Shown piece by piece: positions 9,072-18,636 of a stretch of DNA of 64,000 nt. The stretch covers positions 620,001-684,000 of the forward strand of contig NZ_BFBB01000008.1 of assembly GCF_003114855.1 (NCBI RefSeq). Direction: 5' to 3'. The translations under genes and the position numbers were made by a program. The stretch comes from Leptospira ryugenii. Lineage in GTDB: Bacteria > Spirochaetota > Leptospiria > Leptospirales > Leptospiraceae. Each line of letters begins with the position of its first letter. Positions within the stretch are counted from its first letter, which is position 1. The notes beneath the pieces are model-generated. The model worked only from the letters and a program-made list of their open reading frames with translations. It was not told where the DNA came from and ran no database searches.

Positions 9072-9585
9072 GTTGCCACCACTTCCTAAGCAATTCCTTC
9101 CCACGAGAGATATGACTCTTTAGGGTATTGATTTTCACATTTAGATCAGCGGAGATCTCTTTTAAAGGGCGATTTTCAAAGTAGTGAAGGATGATGGGCT
9201 TTCGGTAGACCAAAGGGAGACGAGACAACAACATTTGTAGTAGGCGCTTATCCGACTCTTCACGCATTCCTCGTAAAATTTCATCGCCAATATCGGCCTT
9301 GTGGCTTGCCACCTGGGTCTCGACTAAGGTTTCCATAATGGGAGATTTCTTTTTGGAAGATTTGATGATGAGATTGCGAGCAATTTGGTAGAGCCATGTC
9401 GAGAATTGGGCTTCACCGCGAAATGTACTTAATGATTCATAGGCTTTCAAAAAAACTTCTTGGGCAAAGTCTTCTGCTTCGTCAGAGGAAGAAAAGGCCC
9501 TCCGCGCTTGGGAAAGCACCATTCCCTCATATCGTTTCATGAGCTCTTCAAAAGAAGAAAGATCTCCTTTGAGTACAGCTTGCAC
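9061..9585 (-). CDS. ECF-type RNA polymerase sigma factor (start uncertain)
   Basis: The protein carries region 2 (LKGDLSSFEELMKRYEG... SSSDEAEDFAQEVFLKAY, then FSTWLYQIARN) and region 4 (LPLVYRKPIILHYFENRPLKEISADLNVKINTLKSHISRGKELL), the two domains of ECF sigma factors. The reading frame looks sigma-like at least back to about 9620 (NEADWRAVQAVLKGD), and a strong AAAGGAG lies near 9621, yet no ATG, GTG or TTG follows it in frame. The first usual in-frame starts are GTG at 9585, chosen here, or ATG at 9858, which would overlap the previous gene by 229 bases. A non-canonical start is possible. It probably drives an envelope-stress regulon. Confidence 0.82.
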   Translation of the reverse strand: MQAVLKGDLSSFEELMKRYEGMVLSQARRAFSSSDEAEDFAQEVFLKAYESLSTFRGEAQFSTWLYQIARNLIIKSSKKKSPIMETLVETQVASHKADIGDEILRGMREESDKRLLQMLLSRLPLVYRKPIILHYFENRPLKEISADLNVKINTLKSHISRGKELLRKWWQHET

Positions 9586-9629
9586 CGCGCGCCAATCTGC
9601 CTCGTTGCAGACACGCTCCTTTGTTTTGT

Positions 9630-10007
9630 CTAGCTGCTTAGTTTGTAGTAGGTCAATAGACCGAGCCCAATCGCGAATGGGATTACCCCTCCCAGCATAG
9701 CCAATGAATTCCCCAGCACGCTGATAAATACTATGGAAAGGGCTAATCCAGTGAATGTCAACAAAAGACCCAGGAAAAAGGAATAGGCTCTCAGGTCGAA
9801 TGACCAGGGTTTGTACTGGCCAGATTGGATCAAAGCCATCTTCTGTCGGTGCATCCAAAGGAATAGAAAGAATAGGAGAGTGGTTCCAAAGATGATTCCC
9901 ATATTGGGAACCAAGTAGAGTATGATTTTACTTGCTCGGCTTTCTTCCTGGAATGCCTGGATTTCCCGAAGAATTTGCAAGATTGTATCATACTGTTCTG
10001 GACTCAT
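9630..10007 (-). CDS. Small three-helix membrane protein upstream of the ECF sigma factor
   Basis: This 125-residue protein has a short N-terminal amphipathic stretch and three hydrophobic helices (around 28-50, 72-96 and 100-120), with a basic RQKMALIQSGQYK loop between the first two. I recognise no specific family, though the layout resembles small DUF6249-type membrane proteins. Its ATG shares bases with the TAA of the preceding DUF1577-like gene (TAATG), and it precedes the sigma factor by 44 bases, so it belongs to the same unit. It could be a membrane regulator of the sigma factor, by context alone. Confidence 0.65.
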   Translation of the reverse strand: MSPEQYDTILQILREIQAFQEESRASKIILYLVPNMGIIFGTTLLFFLFLWMHRQKMALIQSGQYKPWSFDLRAYSFFLGLLLTFTGLALSIVFISVLGNSLAMLGGVIPFAIGLGLLTYYKLSS

Positions 10008-11185
10008 TAGGCGACCCCTGCTCCTATCAATTGAGTCGCATATGCCTCCAAAAGTGCAAGCCCTTCTGGTCGATCACATTGAAAGATGTGAACTCCTGCG
10101 CTCTTGGATTCCTTTTCATGGCTGCCTGGCTTAATGCTCCTGAGGGAACCAAAGAAGGTGAAATAGATACCATTGATGAGGAGTTGGAAGGAGACAGGAG
10201 CACCTAGAGGTTTTGATTCCCAATCCCTGCCATCTGAAAGGTAAATACCGATCCCTCTTCCGTCCTGGCTTAAGTCTCGAACCATTGCCGTCTCCGCGAT
10301 AAGATCCCAATCCTTTGCGTAGGAAAATTCCAAATGGAAAACATACTCTTCAGACTTTCGTTCCAGAAATGCGAGCAGTGGATTGATTCCACCAGGTCCT
10401 GTAATGTCTTGTTGCAAAGCTTGGTTCCCTAAATCAGGTAAGTTACTTTGGATTTCAAAATAACCTAACAATACTTTTTCGTTGGAAAAAACAGGATAGA
10501 TCAAAACAGATTTGATATTGTTTACTAGCAAATTGTCCAAATAGGAGCGTACGTAAATCTCATTCAATTTTTTTGGTGAGAAAAACCCTTGATCCGTAAA
10601 GAACATTCCTTTGTTTGAATCACGCAAAAAAAACGGAGCCGAACTAACGCTAAGTGCTTCCATGAGCGGTGTATCCGCAGCATAATAAAAACCAATATTT
10701 ACTTTTTTGATGAAGTAGCCAAAATTTCCCAAGACTTGTTCCAAATGGAACTGCCATTGGTTTAAAGCTTGGTTGATAATGGATGTTTTTCCATACAGAG
10801 AAATGATGGTACTGATATCTATCTTTGCGGCAATCTGAAATTGGTATGCATTGATGTCTTCTAATGATGTTCTCTTTGCTGAACGCTCTAATGGTTCGAT
10901 CAAAATTTCCATTACCATGAATAGATCATCTCGGTACGGGTTTACTTGTTTAATCCGTATTTCAACTCGATTGTCTTTTAAAACACAGAGCAAACTACTC
11001 GGTTTGTTCCACTTATCTTCTAAGGTTTTGAGTTCGAAATGAACGGATTTGATGATATCATTTACCGTATTGGGGTTTTGGATTTGGTACTTATGTTTGG
11101 ATTTTGGATCTTGTAAACTGACATTGCTGAGTTTACTCAGGATTCCCAAAACCGTTCTCTGGTCAGTCAACCTGTACTTTTTCAT
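10007..11185 (-). CDS. DUF1577-type protein with PilZ-like C-terminus
   Basis: This 392-residue protein resembles the Leptospira DUF1577 family: an N-terminal regulator-like region (RTVLGILSKLSNVSLQDPKSK), a central sensory-like region containing FFTDQGFF and YPVFSNEKVLLGYFEIQS, and a C-terminal segment with VRDLSQDGRGIGIYLSDG that resembles the DxSxxG core of PilZ, the cyclic-di-GMP binding fold. The leading Arg-x3-Arg PilZ motif is not clear, so nucleotide binding is uncertain. Its ATG is only 11 bases from the divergent gene at 11197, so its promoter must lie in that gene's coding region. Confidence 0.65.
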   Translation of the reverse strand: MKKYRLTDQRTVLGILSKLSNVSLQDPKSKHKYQIQNPNTVNDIIKSVHFELKTLEDKWNKPSSLLCVLKDNRVEIRIKQVNPYRDDLFMVMEILIEPLERSAKRTSLEDINAYQFQIAAKIDISTIISLYGKTSIINQALNQWQFHLEQVLGNFGYFIKKVNIGFYYAADTPLMEALSVSSAPFFLRDSNKGMFFTDQGFFSPKKLNEIYVRSYLDNLLVNNIKSVLIYPVFSNEKVLLGYFEIQSNLPDLGNQALQQDITGPGGINPLLAFLERKSEEYVFHLEFSYAKDWDLIAETAMVRDLSQDGRGIGIYLSDGRDWESKPLGAPVSFQLLINGIYFTFFGSLRSIKPGSHEKESKSAGVHIFQCDRPEGLALLEAYATQLIGAGVA

Positions 11186-11196
11186 GTCTAAAGAGT

Positions 11197-11928
11197 ATGA
11201 AACGTAGAATACTGATTTTGGTCATCGTTTTTCCATCCTTTTTCCCTATTTTTGCCGAAAAAGCTCGCTTCTCCTATCTCGGTAAGGCCTATGACCTAAA
11301 AACTGGCAAATTTCTCTACACAGATAACCACCGTGAGTTTTACCAAGGTGATAAACACATCTACTCTCAAATCAGTTACAAAGATCCATCTGGAAAGGAA
11401 TTCGGAAGGAAGCGGATAGAGTTTGCACCAAACCCGGTTTTGCCGAGCTTTCGGACCGAAGACGACAGAGACGGGTATCTGGAGGGAGCAGAAGTTAACG
11501 GGAAACAAGTGAAGCTTTTTTTCCGAAGGAAAAGCGAAGATCCCATTGAAGAAAGGACTTACCAGCCAAAGACACCAGGAGTTATGGATGGAGGTTTTGA
11601 CTATTTTGTGAGGAACCAATGGGATAAACTCATGCAAGGAGAGAGACTTTCCTTTCATTTTTTAGCGCCGGTCCAACTCGATGATTACCTATTTGCCGTA
11701 GAAAAAATCAAAGAAGACAAATGGAAGGATAGGTCCGCATTGTATTTGAAATTGGAAATCGATAACTTCATTTTGAAACGATTGGTCCAGCCCTTTCTCC
11801 TTGTATATGACATCAAAACAAAAAGAATATTGCAGTTCGAAGGACTTTCGAATATCAATGATGAGAATGGAAAGAGTTTGCGCGTCAAATTGGTTTACGA
11901 CTACCCTAAGGACATTCTGTTAGAGTGA
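11197..11928 (+). CDS. Exported protein of unknown function
   Basis: This 243-residue protein starts with a signal peptide ([20 protein letters not shown], cleavage before EKARF). The mature part is rich in predicted beta strands and charged residues, with no Cys and no catalytic motif I recognise. The first half ([18 protein letters not shown]) resembles a periplasmic beta-sandwich repeat. It is translationally coupled to aat: the GTG of aat overlaps its TGA (GTGA). The two are therefore one transcription unit although no functional link is evident. Confidence 0.75.
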   Translation: MKRRILILVIVFPSFFPIFAEKARFSYLGKAYDLKTGKFLYTDNHREFYQGDKHIYSQISYKDPSGKEFGRKRIEFAPNPVLPSFRTEDDRDGYLEGAEVNGKQVKLFFRRKSEDPIEERTYQPKTPGVMDGGFDYFVRNQWDKLMQGERLSFHFLAPVQLDDYLFAVEKIKEDKWKDRSALYLKLEIDNFILKRLVQPFLLVYDIKTKRILQFEGLSNINDENGKSLRVKLVYDYPKDILLE

Positions 11929-12581
11929 CACAGAGAGATTTCCAACAATTTTTCAAAAACCCAAGAACACATAAAGACGATTTAGTAGCGATCGGAGGTG
12001 ACTTCCATACCGATCGTTTGCTGTATGCCTACCAAAAGGGAATCTTCCCTTGGTCTGAAAACCCAATCCGATGGTATTGTTTGGATCCGAGAGCGATCTT
12101 TGATCTCAATCGAGTTCATTTTTCTAAGACTGTTATGCGGAAGATCCGACAAAAGAGACATCGAATCTCTTTCAATGAGGCATTTTTGGCTGTCATGCAA
12201 GGTTGCTCCTATCGGGAAAAAGACAACACTTGGATCACTAGTGGTTTTTTCAAAGGTTATCTCCAGCTACATCGAATGGGTTGGGCCCACAGCGTAGAGG
12301 TTTGGAACGAAAAACAAGAACTGGTGGGCGGAGTCTATGGAGTTGCCATAGGAAAATTTTTCGCAGGTGAGTCCATGTTTGCTTATGAATCCGATGCAGG
12401 AAAAATTGCATTATATCATCTATTTGAAAAACTAAAACTAGATGGCTTTCTTTTATTTGATACCCAACAGCTAAATCATGTTACTTGGGCGTTGGGTGCT
12501 TATGAAATCCCGAAAAGTTCCTATTTGGATCGTTTGGAGAATGCGATCCAAAATCCAGATCCTTGGATCATTTCACATTGA
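11925..12581 (+). CDS. aat: Leucyl/phenylalanyl-tRNA--protein transferase
   Basis: This 218-residue enzyme adds Leu or Phe from its tRNA to N-terminal Arg or Lys of proteins, marking them for ClpS/ClpAP degradation in the N-end rule pathway. Family signatures are present: [24 protein letters not shown] at the N-terminus, [10 protein letters not shown], the central [38 protein letters not shown], and the [14 protein letters not shown] segment. Length is normal. The GTG start overlaps the preceding TGA. Its end overlaps the convergent gene at 12568 by 14 bases. Confidence 0.93.
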   Translation: MTQRDFQQFFKNPRTHKDDLVAIGGDFHTDRLLYAYQKGIFPWSENPIRWYCLDPRAIFDLNRVHFSKTVMRKIRQKRHRISFNEAFLAVMQGCSYREKDNTWITSGFFKGYLQLHRMGWAHSVEVWNEKQELVGGVYGVAIGKFFAGESMFAYESDAGKIALYHLFEKLKLDGFLLFDTQQLNHVTWALGAYEIPKSSYLDRLENAIQNPDPWIISH

Positions 12582-13152
12582 TATTGGGAATTTGGTTCTT
12601 TTCTACCTTCCAGATCTTTCTTATGTCTGTCAATGGCTTGGTTAAGTGAAAATTGGCCCCCTTTTTAATAAAAGGGTCTAAACCATCTAAGTCATCCAAA
12701 ATTGTTTTGATCTCGCTTTTGTTTAGATTTGTCTGGAGCAGATCGATTTCCATGATCTCTTCTTCGGTAGTCTCTGTTTCCTCAATATAGATCGGTTTTT
12801 TCAAAAGTAGAACCAAAGAATTTAAATCCAAATGTGAAGTGGACCAAACCAAGCGTAGACTAAAAAGCGCATGTTCCTGTGTTAGATTTTCAGAATATTC
12901 TTCTTTACGGTCAAAGGTGAGAGCGGAGTGTCCACCGTAAGAAACGAAGAGTTTGGATTGAATCGGATCATATTTCCATTCTTTCAAGCGTTCTGAAAAT
13001 ACTATAGGTAGGATTCGGCTGAGGATCGCTTCTGCTCCCAGGTCTGTTCTCATTTGTAGGTCTTTGATCTTTTGGTTGGGAGTTTGGATCGAACAAAGTA
13101 GAGCAAAACCCAGAATGAAGATGGAAAATTTTTTAAATAGTTTTGCTCTCAT
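12568..13152 (-). CDS. Exported protein of unknown function
   Basis: Read from the ATG at 13152 this is a 194-residue protein with a signal peptide ([23 protein letters not shown]) whose h-region ends at a Cys, so a loose lipobox is possible. The mature part is mixed alpha/beta with an acidic stretch ([15 protein letters not shown]) at about 130-145. No family is recognised. An in-frame start at 13197 would run into the upstream Mpo1-like gene and lengthen the signal sequence, so it is less likely. It lies 7 bases after that gene and is probably co-transcribed with it. Confidence 0.65.
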   Translation of the reverse strand: MRAKLFKKFSIFILGFALLCSIQTPNQKIKDLQMRTDLGAEAILSRILPIVFSERLKEWKYDPIQSKLFVSYGGHSALTFDRKEEYSENLTQEHALFSLRLVWSTSHLDLNSLVLLLKKPIYIEETETTEEEIMEIDLLQTNLNKSEIKTILDDLDGLDPFIKKGANFHLTKPLTDIRKIWKVEKNQIPNINVK

Positions 13153-13159
13153 TTTAACA

Positions 13160-13486
13160 CTATGTCTTAGGAATTCTCCCAGTGAGCATCTTTGCATACA
13201 TGATCCAATCGGAGATAAATGAGTAGAATGGATAGGTAAATGTAGCAGGTCGATTGTGTTCTACGAGAAAATGACCTATCCAAGCAAAGAAATAACCAGA
13301 GATAAGCGCTGCCAAAAGATTCCAAAGCGAGTGTGTCGAAAGAAAACCTAACAGAAAACCCAAGGCAAATGAACTACCGATGAAATGAAGTGCTCGATTG
13401 AGAGGATGGCTATGTTCGGAAAGGTAAAAGGGAAAAAACTCTTTCAATGAAGTATATTTTTTTGCTGATGTGTTTGCTTCTGACAT
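13160..13486 (-). CDS. Mpo1/DUF962-family membrane protein
   Basis: This 108-residue protein has the DUF962 signature: YLSEHSHPLNRALHFIGS at the start, two to three hydrophobic segments, and a C-terminal GHFLVEHNRPATFTYPFYSFISDWIMY. In yeast the family member Mpo1 is an Fe(II)-dependent dioxygenase acting on 2-hydroxy fatty acids from phytosphingosine, and the two conserved His clusters (HSHP and GHFLVEH) are the expected metal ligands. The bacterial role is not known. The ATG at 13486 is preceded by AGGAG at 8 bases, so the upstream in-frame start at 13522 is rejected. Confidence 0.85.
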   Translation of the reverse strand: MSEANTSAKKYTSLKEFFPFYLSEHSHPLNRALHFIGSSFALGFLLGFLSTHSLWNLLAALISGYFFAWIGHFLVEHNRPATFTYPFYSFISDWIMYAKMLTGRIPKT

Positions 13487-13545
13487 GGGAACTTCTCCTA
13501 AAAAAAGAATATACTCTTTCAAAAGAAAGGCAATAAAAAATTATC

Positions 13546-13573
13546 TTGCAAGTTAGAAGGTACTACCTAATAT
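13546..13573 (+). promoter_or_regulatory. Candidate sigma-70 promoter with internal palindrome
   Basis: TTGCAA (13546-13551) and TAATAT (13568-13573) are spaced by 16 bases ahead of the small zinc-ribbon-like gene at 13631. The spacer contains AGGTACTACCT (13557-13567), a 5-1-5 palindrome touching the -10 box, where a repressor would block polymerase. About 50 bases of leader would follow. Confidence 0.45.
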
Positions 13574-13630
13574 GCATTAACATTTCAAAATCTAACAGAA
13601 CGCAAACTAAGAAAGAAAGCAGGGTAAAGT

Positions 13631-13915
13631 ATGAAACCAAAATCAGTCAAAACCGATGATCTATCTAAGATTTTTTCTAGCCTCAAAAAAGGAGATGAGG
13701 CTGCCATCGGAAGTTATTTGGTCAAAGGAGTTAGGCTTCAAATCAGTAAATACAACCTTACGGGTGCGGAAAGAGTCCAGTTGCTCTACAAAAGACGAAG
13801 AGCACAAGGTCTCTGCATTGTATGCGGAACCAAGGTATCAAAGAAAAACCCAGCAACTGGAAAGTTATACCGACTATGTGAAATCCACAGAAACAAAATC
13901 GATAAAAATTCTTAA
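13631..13915 (+). CDS. Small zinc-ribbon-like protein
   Basis: This 94-residue basic protein ends with a CIVCGTKVSKK...LYRLCEIHRNKI arrangement: CxxC followed 17 residues later by CxxH, which looks like a single zinc-binding ribbon. The N-terminal half (DDLSKIFSSLKKGDEAAIGSYLVKG) is helical. I believe similar short proteins are conserved in Leptospira (possibly the LIC_10235 family), but the function is unknown; nucleic-acid binding would fit the charge and the metal ribbon. It stands alone with its own promoter and ends 32 bases before a convergent gene. Confidence 0.7.
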   Translation: MKPKSVKTDDLSKIFSSLKKGDEAAIGSYLVKGVRLQISKYNLTGAERVQLLYKRRRAQGLCIVCGTKVSKKNPATGKLYRLCEIHRNKIDKNS

Positions 13916-13928
13916 GCCATCCCTCTAT

Positions 13929-13953
13929 CCCTAAAGTAACCAAGGCTTTAGGG
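13929..13953. terminator. Hairpin between convergent genes
   Basis: CCCTAAAG (13929-13936) and CTTTAGGG (13946-13953) form a perfect 8-bp stem with a 9-base loop. It sits between the stop codons of the zinc-ribbon-like gene (+) and the DUF1289 gene (-), and overlaps the latter stop. No long T run follows on either side, so termination is inferred mainly from position. Confidence 0.4.
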
Positions 13954-14121
13954 CAATTCTCCTCTCTTCCTCCGCTCTAACTTCTGGTACAACACCTGTT
14001 TCTCCTCCTCCGATAGTTTGGACCAAGTTCCGATTTCTTCAATGGTTCGGAAACAACCAGCACACAAACCTGTATCTGGGTCCATCATACACACCTTTAT
14101 ACAAGGAGAATTTCGCGACAT
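13948..14121 (-). CDS. DUF1289 family protein
   Basis: This 57-residue protein matches the DUF1289 pattern closely: SRNSPCIKVCMMDPDTGLCAGCFRTIEEIGTWSKLSEEE. The four Cys residues (CxxxC then CxxC) are the expected metal ligands and the WxxLSxEE part forms the helical end. The family is widespread in proteobacteria and of unknown function. The ATG at 14121 is used here; a TTG nine bases upstream is an alternative. Confidence 0.85.
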   Translation of the reverse strand: MSRNSPCIKVCMMDPDTGLCAGCFRTIEEIGTWSKLSEEEKQVLYQKLERRKRGELP

Positions 14122-14206
14122 AAGCCTCAAAAGAGTAAATTTTTATAAATTTTCCTAAGCATGTTTTGAATTCCGTCGATCCTTCAAATGAGGGAAAGGG
14201 GCATAC

Positions 14207-14719
14207 ATGTCGGATTGGGTAGAATCACTTAGAGACCTTTTTACAAAAGAGATCGATTGTTACAAACGCCTTTTAGATTGGGAAGGCAAAAAAAGAAAGG
14301 CAATCCACGAGGCGGACGGCAAAACCCTGGAATCTTGTGTAAAGGAAAGCTATCACCTTATGGTGGAAGCTAGCGAATGGGAAAGGATTCGCATGAAAAC
14401 AATACAAGATGTTTATACCAAAGAAAATTTTGAAAATGGAAAAGATTCCCTTACTCTAACTCACTTTATGAACCAAATGGATCGGGAGTCAAATTACAAA
14501 CTGAAAGGTTTTGCTCAAGAACTCCGCACAGTCGTTTTAGATTTAAAAGAAGCAATCGTTGTAAATGAAAAACTTTTACGAACACGAAATGATTTTTTAC
14601 AAAAAACCTTAGATACAATCCGTGAGAGTGGGAAAGAAAAAGTTTATACCTCTTCTCACCAACCAGCCAGAAGAACACAAAATCAAAAGAGTGCGGTCAT
14701 TTTGAACGCTTCGGTGTAG
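14207..14719 (+). CDS. flgN: Probable FlgN-type flagellar export chaperone
   Basis: This 170-residue, highly charged, coiled-coil protein begins with [26 protein letters not shown], as FlgN chaperones do, and is predicted nearly all helical. FlgN binds the C-termini of FlgK and FlgL in the cytoplasm and delivers them to the flagellar export gate. The next two genes, 10 bases downstream, are flgK and flgL, which is the main support because sequence conservation in this family is low. An AAAGGGG motif precedes the ATG. Confidence 0.7.
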   Translation: MSDWVESLRDLFTKEIDCYKRLLDWEGKKRKAIHEADGKTLESCVKESYHLMVEASEWERIRMKTIQDVYTKENFENGKDSLTLTHFMNQMDRESNYKLKGFAQELRTVVLDLKEAIVVNEKLLRTRNDFLQKTLDTIRESGKEKVYTSSHQPARRTQNQKSAVILNASV

Positions 14720-14729
14720 GAGACAGAAT

Positions 14730-16643
14730 ATGGGTTCAACATTTCAAGGAATAGAGACAAGCAAAAGAGGGCTATCCGCACACCAGCAAGCGATTCAAAC
14801 TACTGGGCACAACATTTCAAATGCTGACAATAAGCATTACGCAAGACAAAGAGTTGTGATGAGCAGTATGGATCCTTTATATGATCCATCGCTTAATAGA
14901 GCTCAAGTTGCTGGTCAAATTGGCCAAGGTGTTAAAGTATCTGAAATTGAAAGGGTCAGAGATAGTTTCTTAGATGATCGAATCGTAGAAAATTCTTCCT
15001 TAAAAGACTACTGGGGAAAAAAGAACGACTACCTATATCAAGTTGAAACAGTGTTTAATGAACCCTCTGGAACTACACTGCGGTCCTTGATGGATAGTTT
15101 CTGGTCTTCTTGGGAAGACTTAGCAAGTTATCCGGAAGAAACTGCTCATCGAGCAGTGGTTCAAGAAAAAGCAGAAGGTCTTGGAAGTAGGATGGAAGAT
15201 GTTTTTAAAAAACTGACTCAACTCAGAGACCAATCCAATCGAGAGATAGAATCGCGAGTCAACCATCTCAATACGATAGCTGAAAATATAAAATCGTTAA
15301 ATGAAAAAATTACAAAATCGCAGGCATTAGGTGATAATCCAAATGACCTTTTGGATAGAAGAGATCAACTTTTACAAGAATTAGCTGGATTGGTTGATAT
15401 CACTGTGGGAAGAAATGATGAAGATGAACTCATGGTCTTCATCGGCCAACAAATACTTGTCCAAGGACAAAAAGTACACAAAATAGATTTGGTTGGAAAT
15501 CCTGATAATGATGGTCTTTTAGATATGAAATGGTCTGAGACTGGAAAGAATGTGCTACTAAGAACAGGTAGTATCCAGGCATTGTATGAGATTAGAGACC
15601 AGATCCTCGTAGAGAAGATCAACCAAGTCGATGCCTTAGCAATCAATGCTATGGATGTGATCAATGAGATACATAAAGACGGGTTTGGTCTGAATGGAAA
15701 AACCAATCTTTCTTTTTTTGAAGAAAGAAGTTTAGCTACCAACACATTTGGTGAAATAGATACGGACGGTGATGGCTTAAATGATAAAACTGCACTTTTC
15801 CGAGTGACTGGTAGAACCTCACTTGATCCAGACCGTCCTTTGGGGATTACTGGAACCATTCGTTTTCTCAAGCCAACTGCTTCCGGCGAGGAGGAAGTAT
15901 TGGTGCCTTATTCAAAAGATGACACCTTAAATGCAGTCATCAAACGTATCAACCGTGCTGAAACTGGTGTTGTTGCATACATGTCTCATGACAATCAATT
16001 GGCACTCAAAGCTACTACAAACACATTTGATAAGAAAGAAAACTTCATGATCCGGCATTTAGAGGACTCAGGCGAGTTACTAGTTGGATTAACAGGAATT
16101 TTATCTACATCTGGTCCTGCAGGTTCTTTTGATTATCGTAGATTAGGTGAGATCAATAAGTTCCAGGCAAATGCACAAGATGTGACACTCACTCCCATGT
16201 ACCATCCTTCTGCTTTCTTTAAAATGTCTGCCGATGTGAAAAACAATCCGGCAAATATTGCAGCTGCTCGCGGTAAAGATGTAGGTGGGACAGGCGATTA
16301 CAATACGCCTCATGGACATAAAGATGGAACCAATGCCTTACTCATCGCAGCTGCTCTCCGAGAAAAGCCTGTGATGTTTGATTATTCCAAAACGACAGAT
16401 GATTTTTACAACTCACTCATATCAAAAATTGGAACACAAGCTAGAGAGGCCAATCAGGAATACACCACTCAAACGGAATTGATGACAGAACTAGAGAATA
16501 TGCGTCAATCTGTAATGGGTGTTAACTTGGACGAAGAAATGGCGAATATGGTTCAATTCCAGCAGTCCTATAACGCGGCTGCTAGAATGATCTCAACAAT
16601 GAACGATATGTTAGATACCATCATAAATAGGTTAGGTGCATAA
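14730..16643 (+). CDS. flgK: Flagellar hook-associated protein 1 FlgK
   Basis: This 637-residue protein forms the first ring of the hook-filament junction. The N-terminus has the flagellar rod/hook signature ([38 protein letters not shown]), a FlgK helical domain follows (~95-320), and the C-terminus has [27 protein letters not shown], the coiled-coil self-assembly motif shared by axial proteins. [10 protein letters not shown] stretch (~345) in the variable domain resembles a calcium loop. Spirochaete flagella lie in the periplasm, so the protein works there after type III export. It precedes flgL by two bases. Confidence 0.95.
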   Translation: MGSTFQGIETSKRGLSAHQQAIQTTGHNISNADNKHYARQRVVMSSMDPLYDPSLNRAQVAGQIGQGVKVSEIERVRDSFLDDRIVENSSLKDYWGKKNDYLYQVETVFNEPSGTTLRSLMDSFWSSWEDLASYPEETAHRAVVQEKAEGLGSRMEDVFKKLTQLRDQSNREIESRVNHLNTIAENIKSLNEKITKSQALGDNPNDLLDRRDQLLQELAGLVDITVGRNDEDELMVFIGQQILVQGQKVHKIDLVGNPDNDGLLDMKWSETGKNVLLRTGSIQALYEIRDQILVEKINQVDALAINAMDVINEIHKDGFGLNGKTNLSFFEERSLATNTFGEIDTDGDGLNDKTALFRVTGRTSLDPDRPLGITGTIRFLKPTASGEEEVLVPYSKDDTLNAVIKRINRAETGVVAYMSHDNQLALKATTNTFDKKENFMIRHLEDSGELLVGLTGILSTSGPAGSFDYRRLGEINKFQANAQDVTLTPMYHPSAFFKMSADVKNNPANIAAARGKDVGGTGDYNTPHGHKDGTNALLIAAALREKPVMFDYSKTTDDFYNSLISKIGTQAREANQEYTTQTELMTELENMRQSVMGVNLDEEMANMVQFQQSYNAAARMISTMNDMLDTIINRLGA

Positions 16644-16645
16644 TC

Positions 16646-17914
16646 ATGATTCGTATCACAAATATGATGCAAAATAATTCCTTGGTGCGAAACTTAAATC
16701 GACACCAAATTGCTTTGGATGAAACTCAAAATCAGTTGGGAACCGGGCTCAAGATTCGAAAACCATCTGATGATCCAAGTGCCGCAACAAACCAAATGTT
16801 TTTTCGATCGAGAATCAATGAATTGACTCAATATGATGAAAACATTGCGGACGGATACCAAAGATTAAAACAGATCGACGGTGTTTTGGATAAAATGGGA
16901 GAAATCTTCCAACGTGTGCGAGTATTGACAGTTCAAGCAGGGAATGGTATCTACCAAGGTGACAAAGGATTCGAATTAGAAGTTGCTATCGGCAAAGAGA
17001 TAGACCAACACTTAAGGGCGATCGTTGATCTAGCAAATGCAAGGGATGCTACAGGACAGCCTTTATTTGGTGGATATGTTACAGAACGTCCTCCTTTTGA
17101 GCCAATCGAATCCAAAATCAAAGGTCTTCAAGGTCTAGAGTTAAAAAATCAGTACGTTGGTGTTGAATATAGGGGAGACATTGGCGAACAATTGCGAGAA
17201 ATCGAAAAGGGAGAGTACATACCTGTAACGATTCCTGGTAATAAAGTTTTTTGGGGAACCAACGTAAGTGTTACGAGTAAAGTAGATAACTCGGCTTACC
17301 AAGCAACCTCAGATCAAATGTTTAAGATCGACAATGTGGAGATACATATCTCGGTTGGAGATACTATTGATGATATCATCGATAAAATTAACAATGCACC
17401 ACTTGAGGTAAAGGCGAGTAAATTAGCTCAGGATAATATTTCTATCTCTTCTACTTCTCCGCATCAGATTTGGTTAGAAGATGTTGGTGGAGGTACTGTC
17501 TTACGAGATATAGGTTTGATCGATCCAAACGCCAGTGAACCACCAAACAACTACTCTAAATCCGCCACTGTCACAGGACTTTCCGTATTTGATGTTTTAA
17601 TCCAATTGCGAAACGATTTAATCCAGAAAGACCAAGAGAGAATTGGTGGGCGGGACTTGGGAGATTTGGACCTTGCCTTAGAAAACATTCTGAGACACAG
17701 AGCTACTGTTGGTGCTAGAATGAATCGGATGGAAGAGCATGAAGAAAGAGTTTCTTATGACAAGATGTATATGACCGAATTGTTAGCAAAAAATGAAGGT
17801 ATAGACTTCCCTGAAACCATTATGAATCTCAAATGGTTAGAAACAATACATAGTTATGCTTTGAATGTAGGTTCAAAAATTATCAAACCAACATTGATGG
17901 ATTTTTTAAGATAG
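16646..17914 (+). CDS. flgL: Flagellar hook-associated protein 3 FlgL
   Basis: This 422-residue protein forms the second junction ring between hook and filament. The flagellin-like N-terminus (RITNMMQNNSLVRNLNRHQIALDETQNQLGTGLKIRKPSDDPSAA) is typical, with GxxIxxPSDDP before the D1-like helix, and a C-terminal helix (HRATVGARMNRMEEHEERVSYD) matches the family. The last 30 residues (ALNVGSKIIKPTLMDFLR) are the expected chaperone-binding end. It is third in the flgN-flgK-flgL-fliW-csrA unit, with two bases between flgK and flgL and eight before fliW. Confidence 0.93.
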   Translation: MIRITNMMQNNSLVRNLNRHQIALDETQNQLGTGLKIRKPSDDPSAATNQMFFRSRINELTQYDENIADGYQRLKQIDGVLDKMGEIFQRVRVLTVQAGNGIYQGDKGFELEVAIGKEIDQHLRAIVDLANARDATGQPLFGGYVTERPPFEPIESKIKGLQGLELKNQYVGVEYRGDIGEQLREIEKGEYIPVTIPGNKVFWGTNVSVTSKVDNSAYQATSDQMFKIDNVEIHISVGDTIDDIIDKINNAPLEVKASKLAQDNISISSTSPHQIWLEDVGGGTVLRDIGLIDPNASEPPNNYSKSATVTGLSVFDVLIQLRNDLIQKDQERIGGRDLGDLDLALENILRHRATVGARMNRMEEHEERVSYDKMYMTELLAKNEGIDFPETIMNLKWLETIHSYALNVGSKIIKPTLMDFLR

Positions 17915-17922
17915 GATAGAGT

Positions 17923-18384
17923 ATGCCAGTCACTTTACATACAAAACCATTTGGAACCATCCAAGTAGAAGATAGACAGATTCTTAATTTTCCTCAAGGT
18001 TTACTTGGCTTTGAAAAGTATACTGAGTATGCATTGATAGAGGAAAATGAAGAAAGTCCCTTCAAATGGCTCCAATCAACAAAAGAACCTGGTCTTGCCT
18101 TTATCTTAATCCAACCTGAATTATTTTTGAATTCATATGTTCCATTGGTCTCTGAAGAGGAATTGGTTGAGATAGGACTCTCGTCCTTAAGTGAAGGAAT
18201 TATCTTTTTGATTGTTACCATACCTCATGAGAACCCACGAGGTATGACAGCTAATTTACAGGGCCCAGTAATCATCAACGGAAAGAATGGTAAAGGCAAA
18301 CAATTGATTTCGCGAGATGAAAATCACCCCATTCGGAAAAACATCATAGAAATGATGGAAGAACCATCTGCACAAAAGGTTTAG
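17923..18384 (+). CDS. fliW: Flagellar assembly factor FliW
   Basis: This 153-residue protein has the FliW pattern: LNFPQGLLGFEKYTEYALIE near the start, FKWLQSTKEPGLAFILIQP, and a C-terminal VIINGKNGKGKQLI segment. FliW binds flagellin and, when free, sequesters CsrA, so flagellin translation is tuned to secretion. The gene directly precedes csrA (3-base gap), the usual pairing outside the gamma-proteobacteria. The GGATAGAG just ahead of its ATG contains a GGA that could itself be read by CsrA; this is inference. Confidence 0.95.
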   Translation: MPVTLHTKPFGTIQVEDRQILNFPQGLLGFEKYTEYALIEENEESPFKWLQSTKEPGLAFILIQPELFLNSYVPLVSEEELVEIGLSSLSEGIIFLIVTIPHENPRGMTANLQGPVIINGKNGKGKQLISRDENHPIRKNIIEMMEEPSAQKV

Positions 18385-18387
18385 ACA

Positions 18388-18636
18388 GTGTTAGTTCTTG
18401 CAAGAAGAAGCAATCAGTCAATCATGATCGGCGATGATATTGAAATTGTTATTGTCGATATTAAAGGAGATCAGGTAAAAATTGGTGTTAAGGCACCCAA
18501 ATCTGTTTCCGTTCACCGCGCAGAGGTTTATAAAGAAATTCAGGAAGAGAACAAAAAAGCTGCAGAGGCCACAATCAAACCTGAGGACTTAGGAAAACTG
18601 GGCGACATTTTTAAAAAGAAACCTAAAAAGGACTAA
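18388..18636 (+). CDS. csrA: Carbon storage regulator / translational repressor CsrA
   Basis: This 82-residue RNA-binding protein starts at a GTG ([20 protein letters not shown]) and contains the beta-strand core and RNA-binding residues ([26 protein letters not shown]). CsrA dimers bind GGA in RNA loops near ribosome-binding sites. The tail beyond residue 60 is longer than in E. coli CsrA (61 residues) and Lys-rich, as in FliW-regulated CsrA proteins where the C-terminal extension takes part in FliW control. A 10-bp hairpin with an AAGGA motif at its loop edge spans its stop codon (18621-18653). Confidence 0.95.
   Translation: MLVLARRSNQSIMIGDDIEIVIVDIKGDQVKIGVKAPKSVSVHRAEVYKEIQEENKKAAEATIKPEDLGKLGDIFKKKPKKD

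Noticed and set aside
9586..9858. Extended sigma factor starting at 9858
   Set aside because: It would overlap the membrane-protein gene by 229 bases, and the extra residues do not look like a sigma domain.
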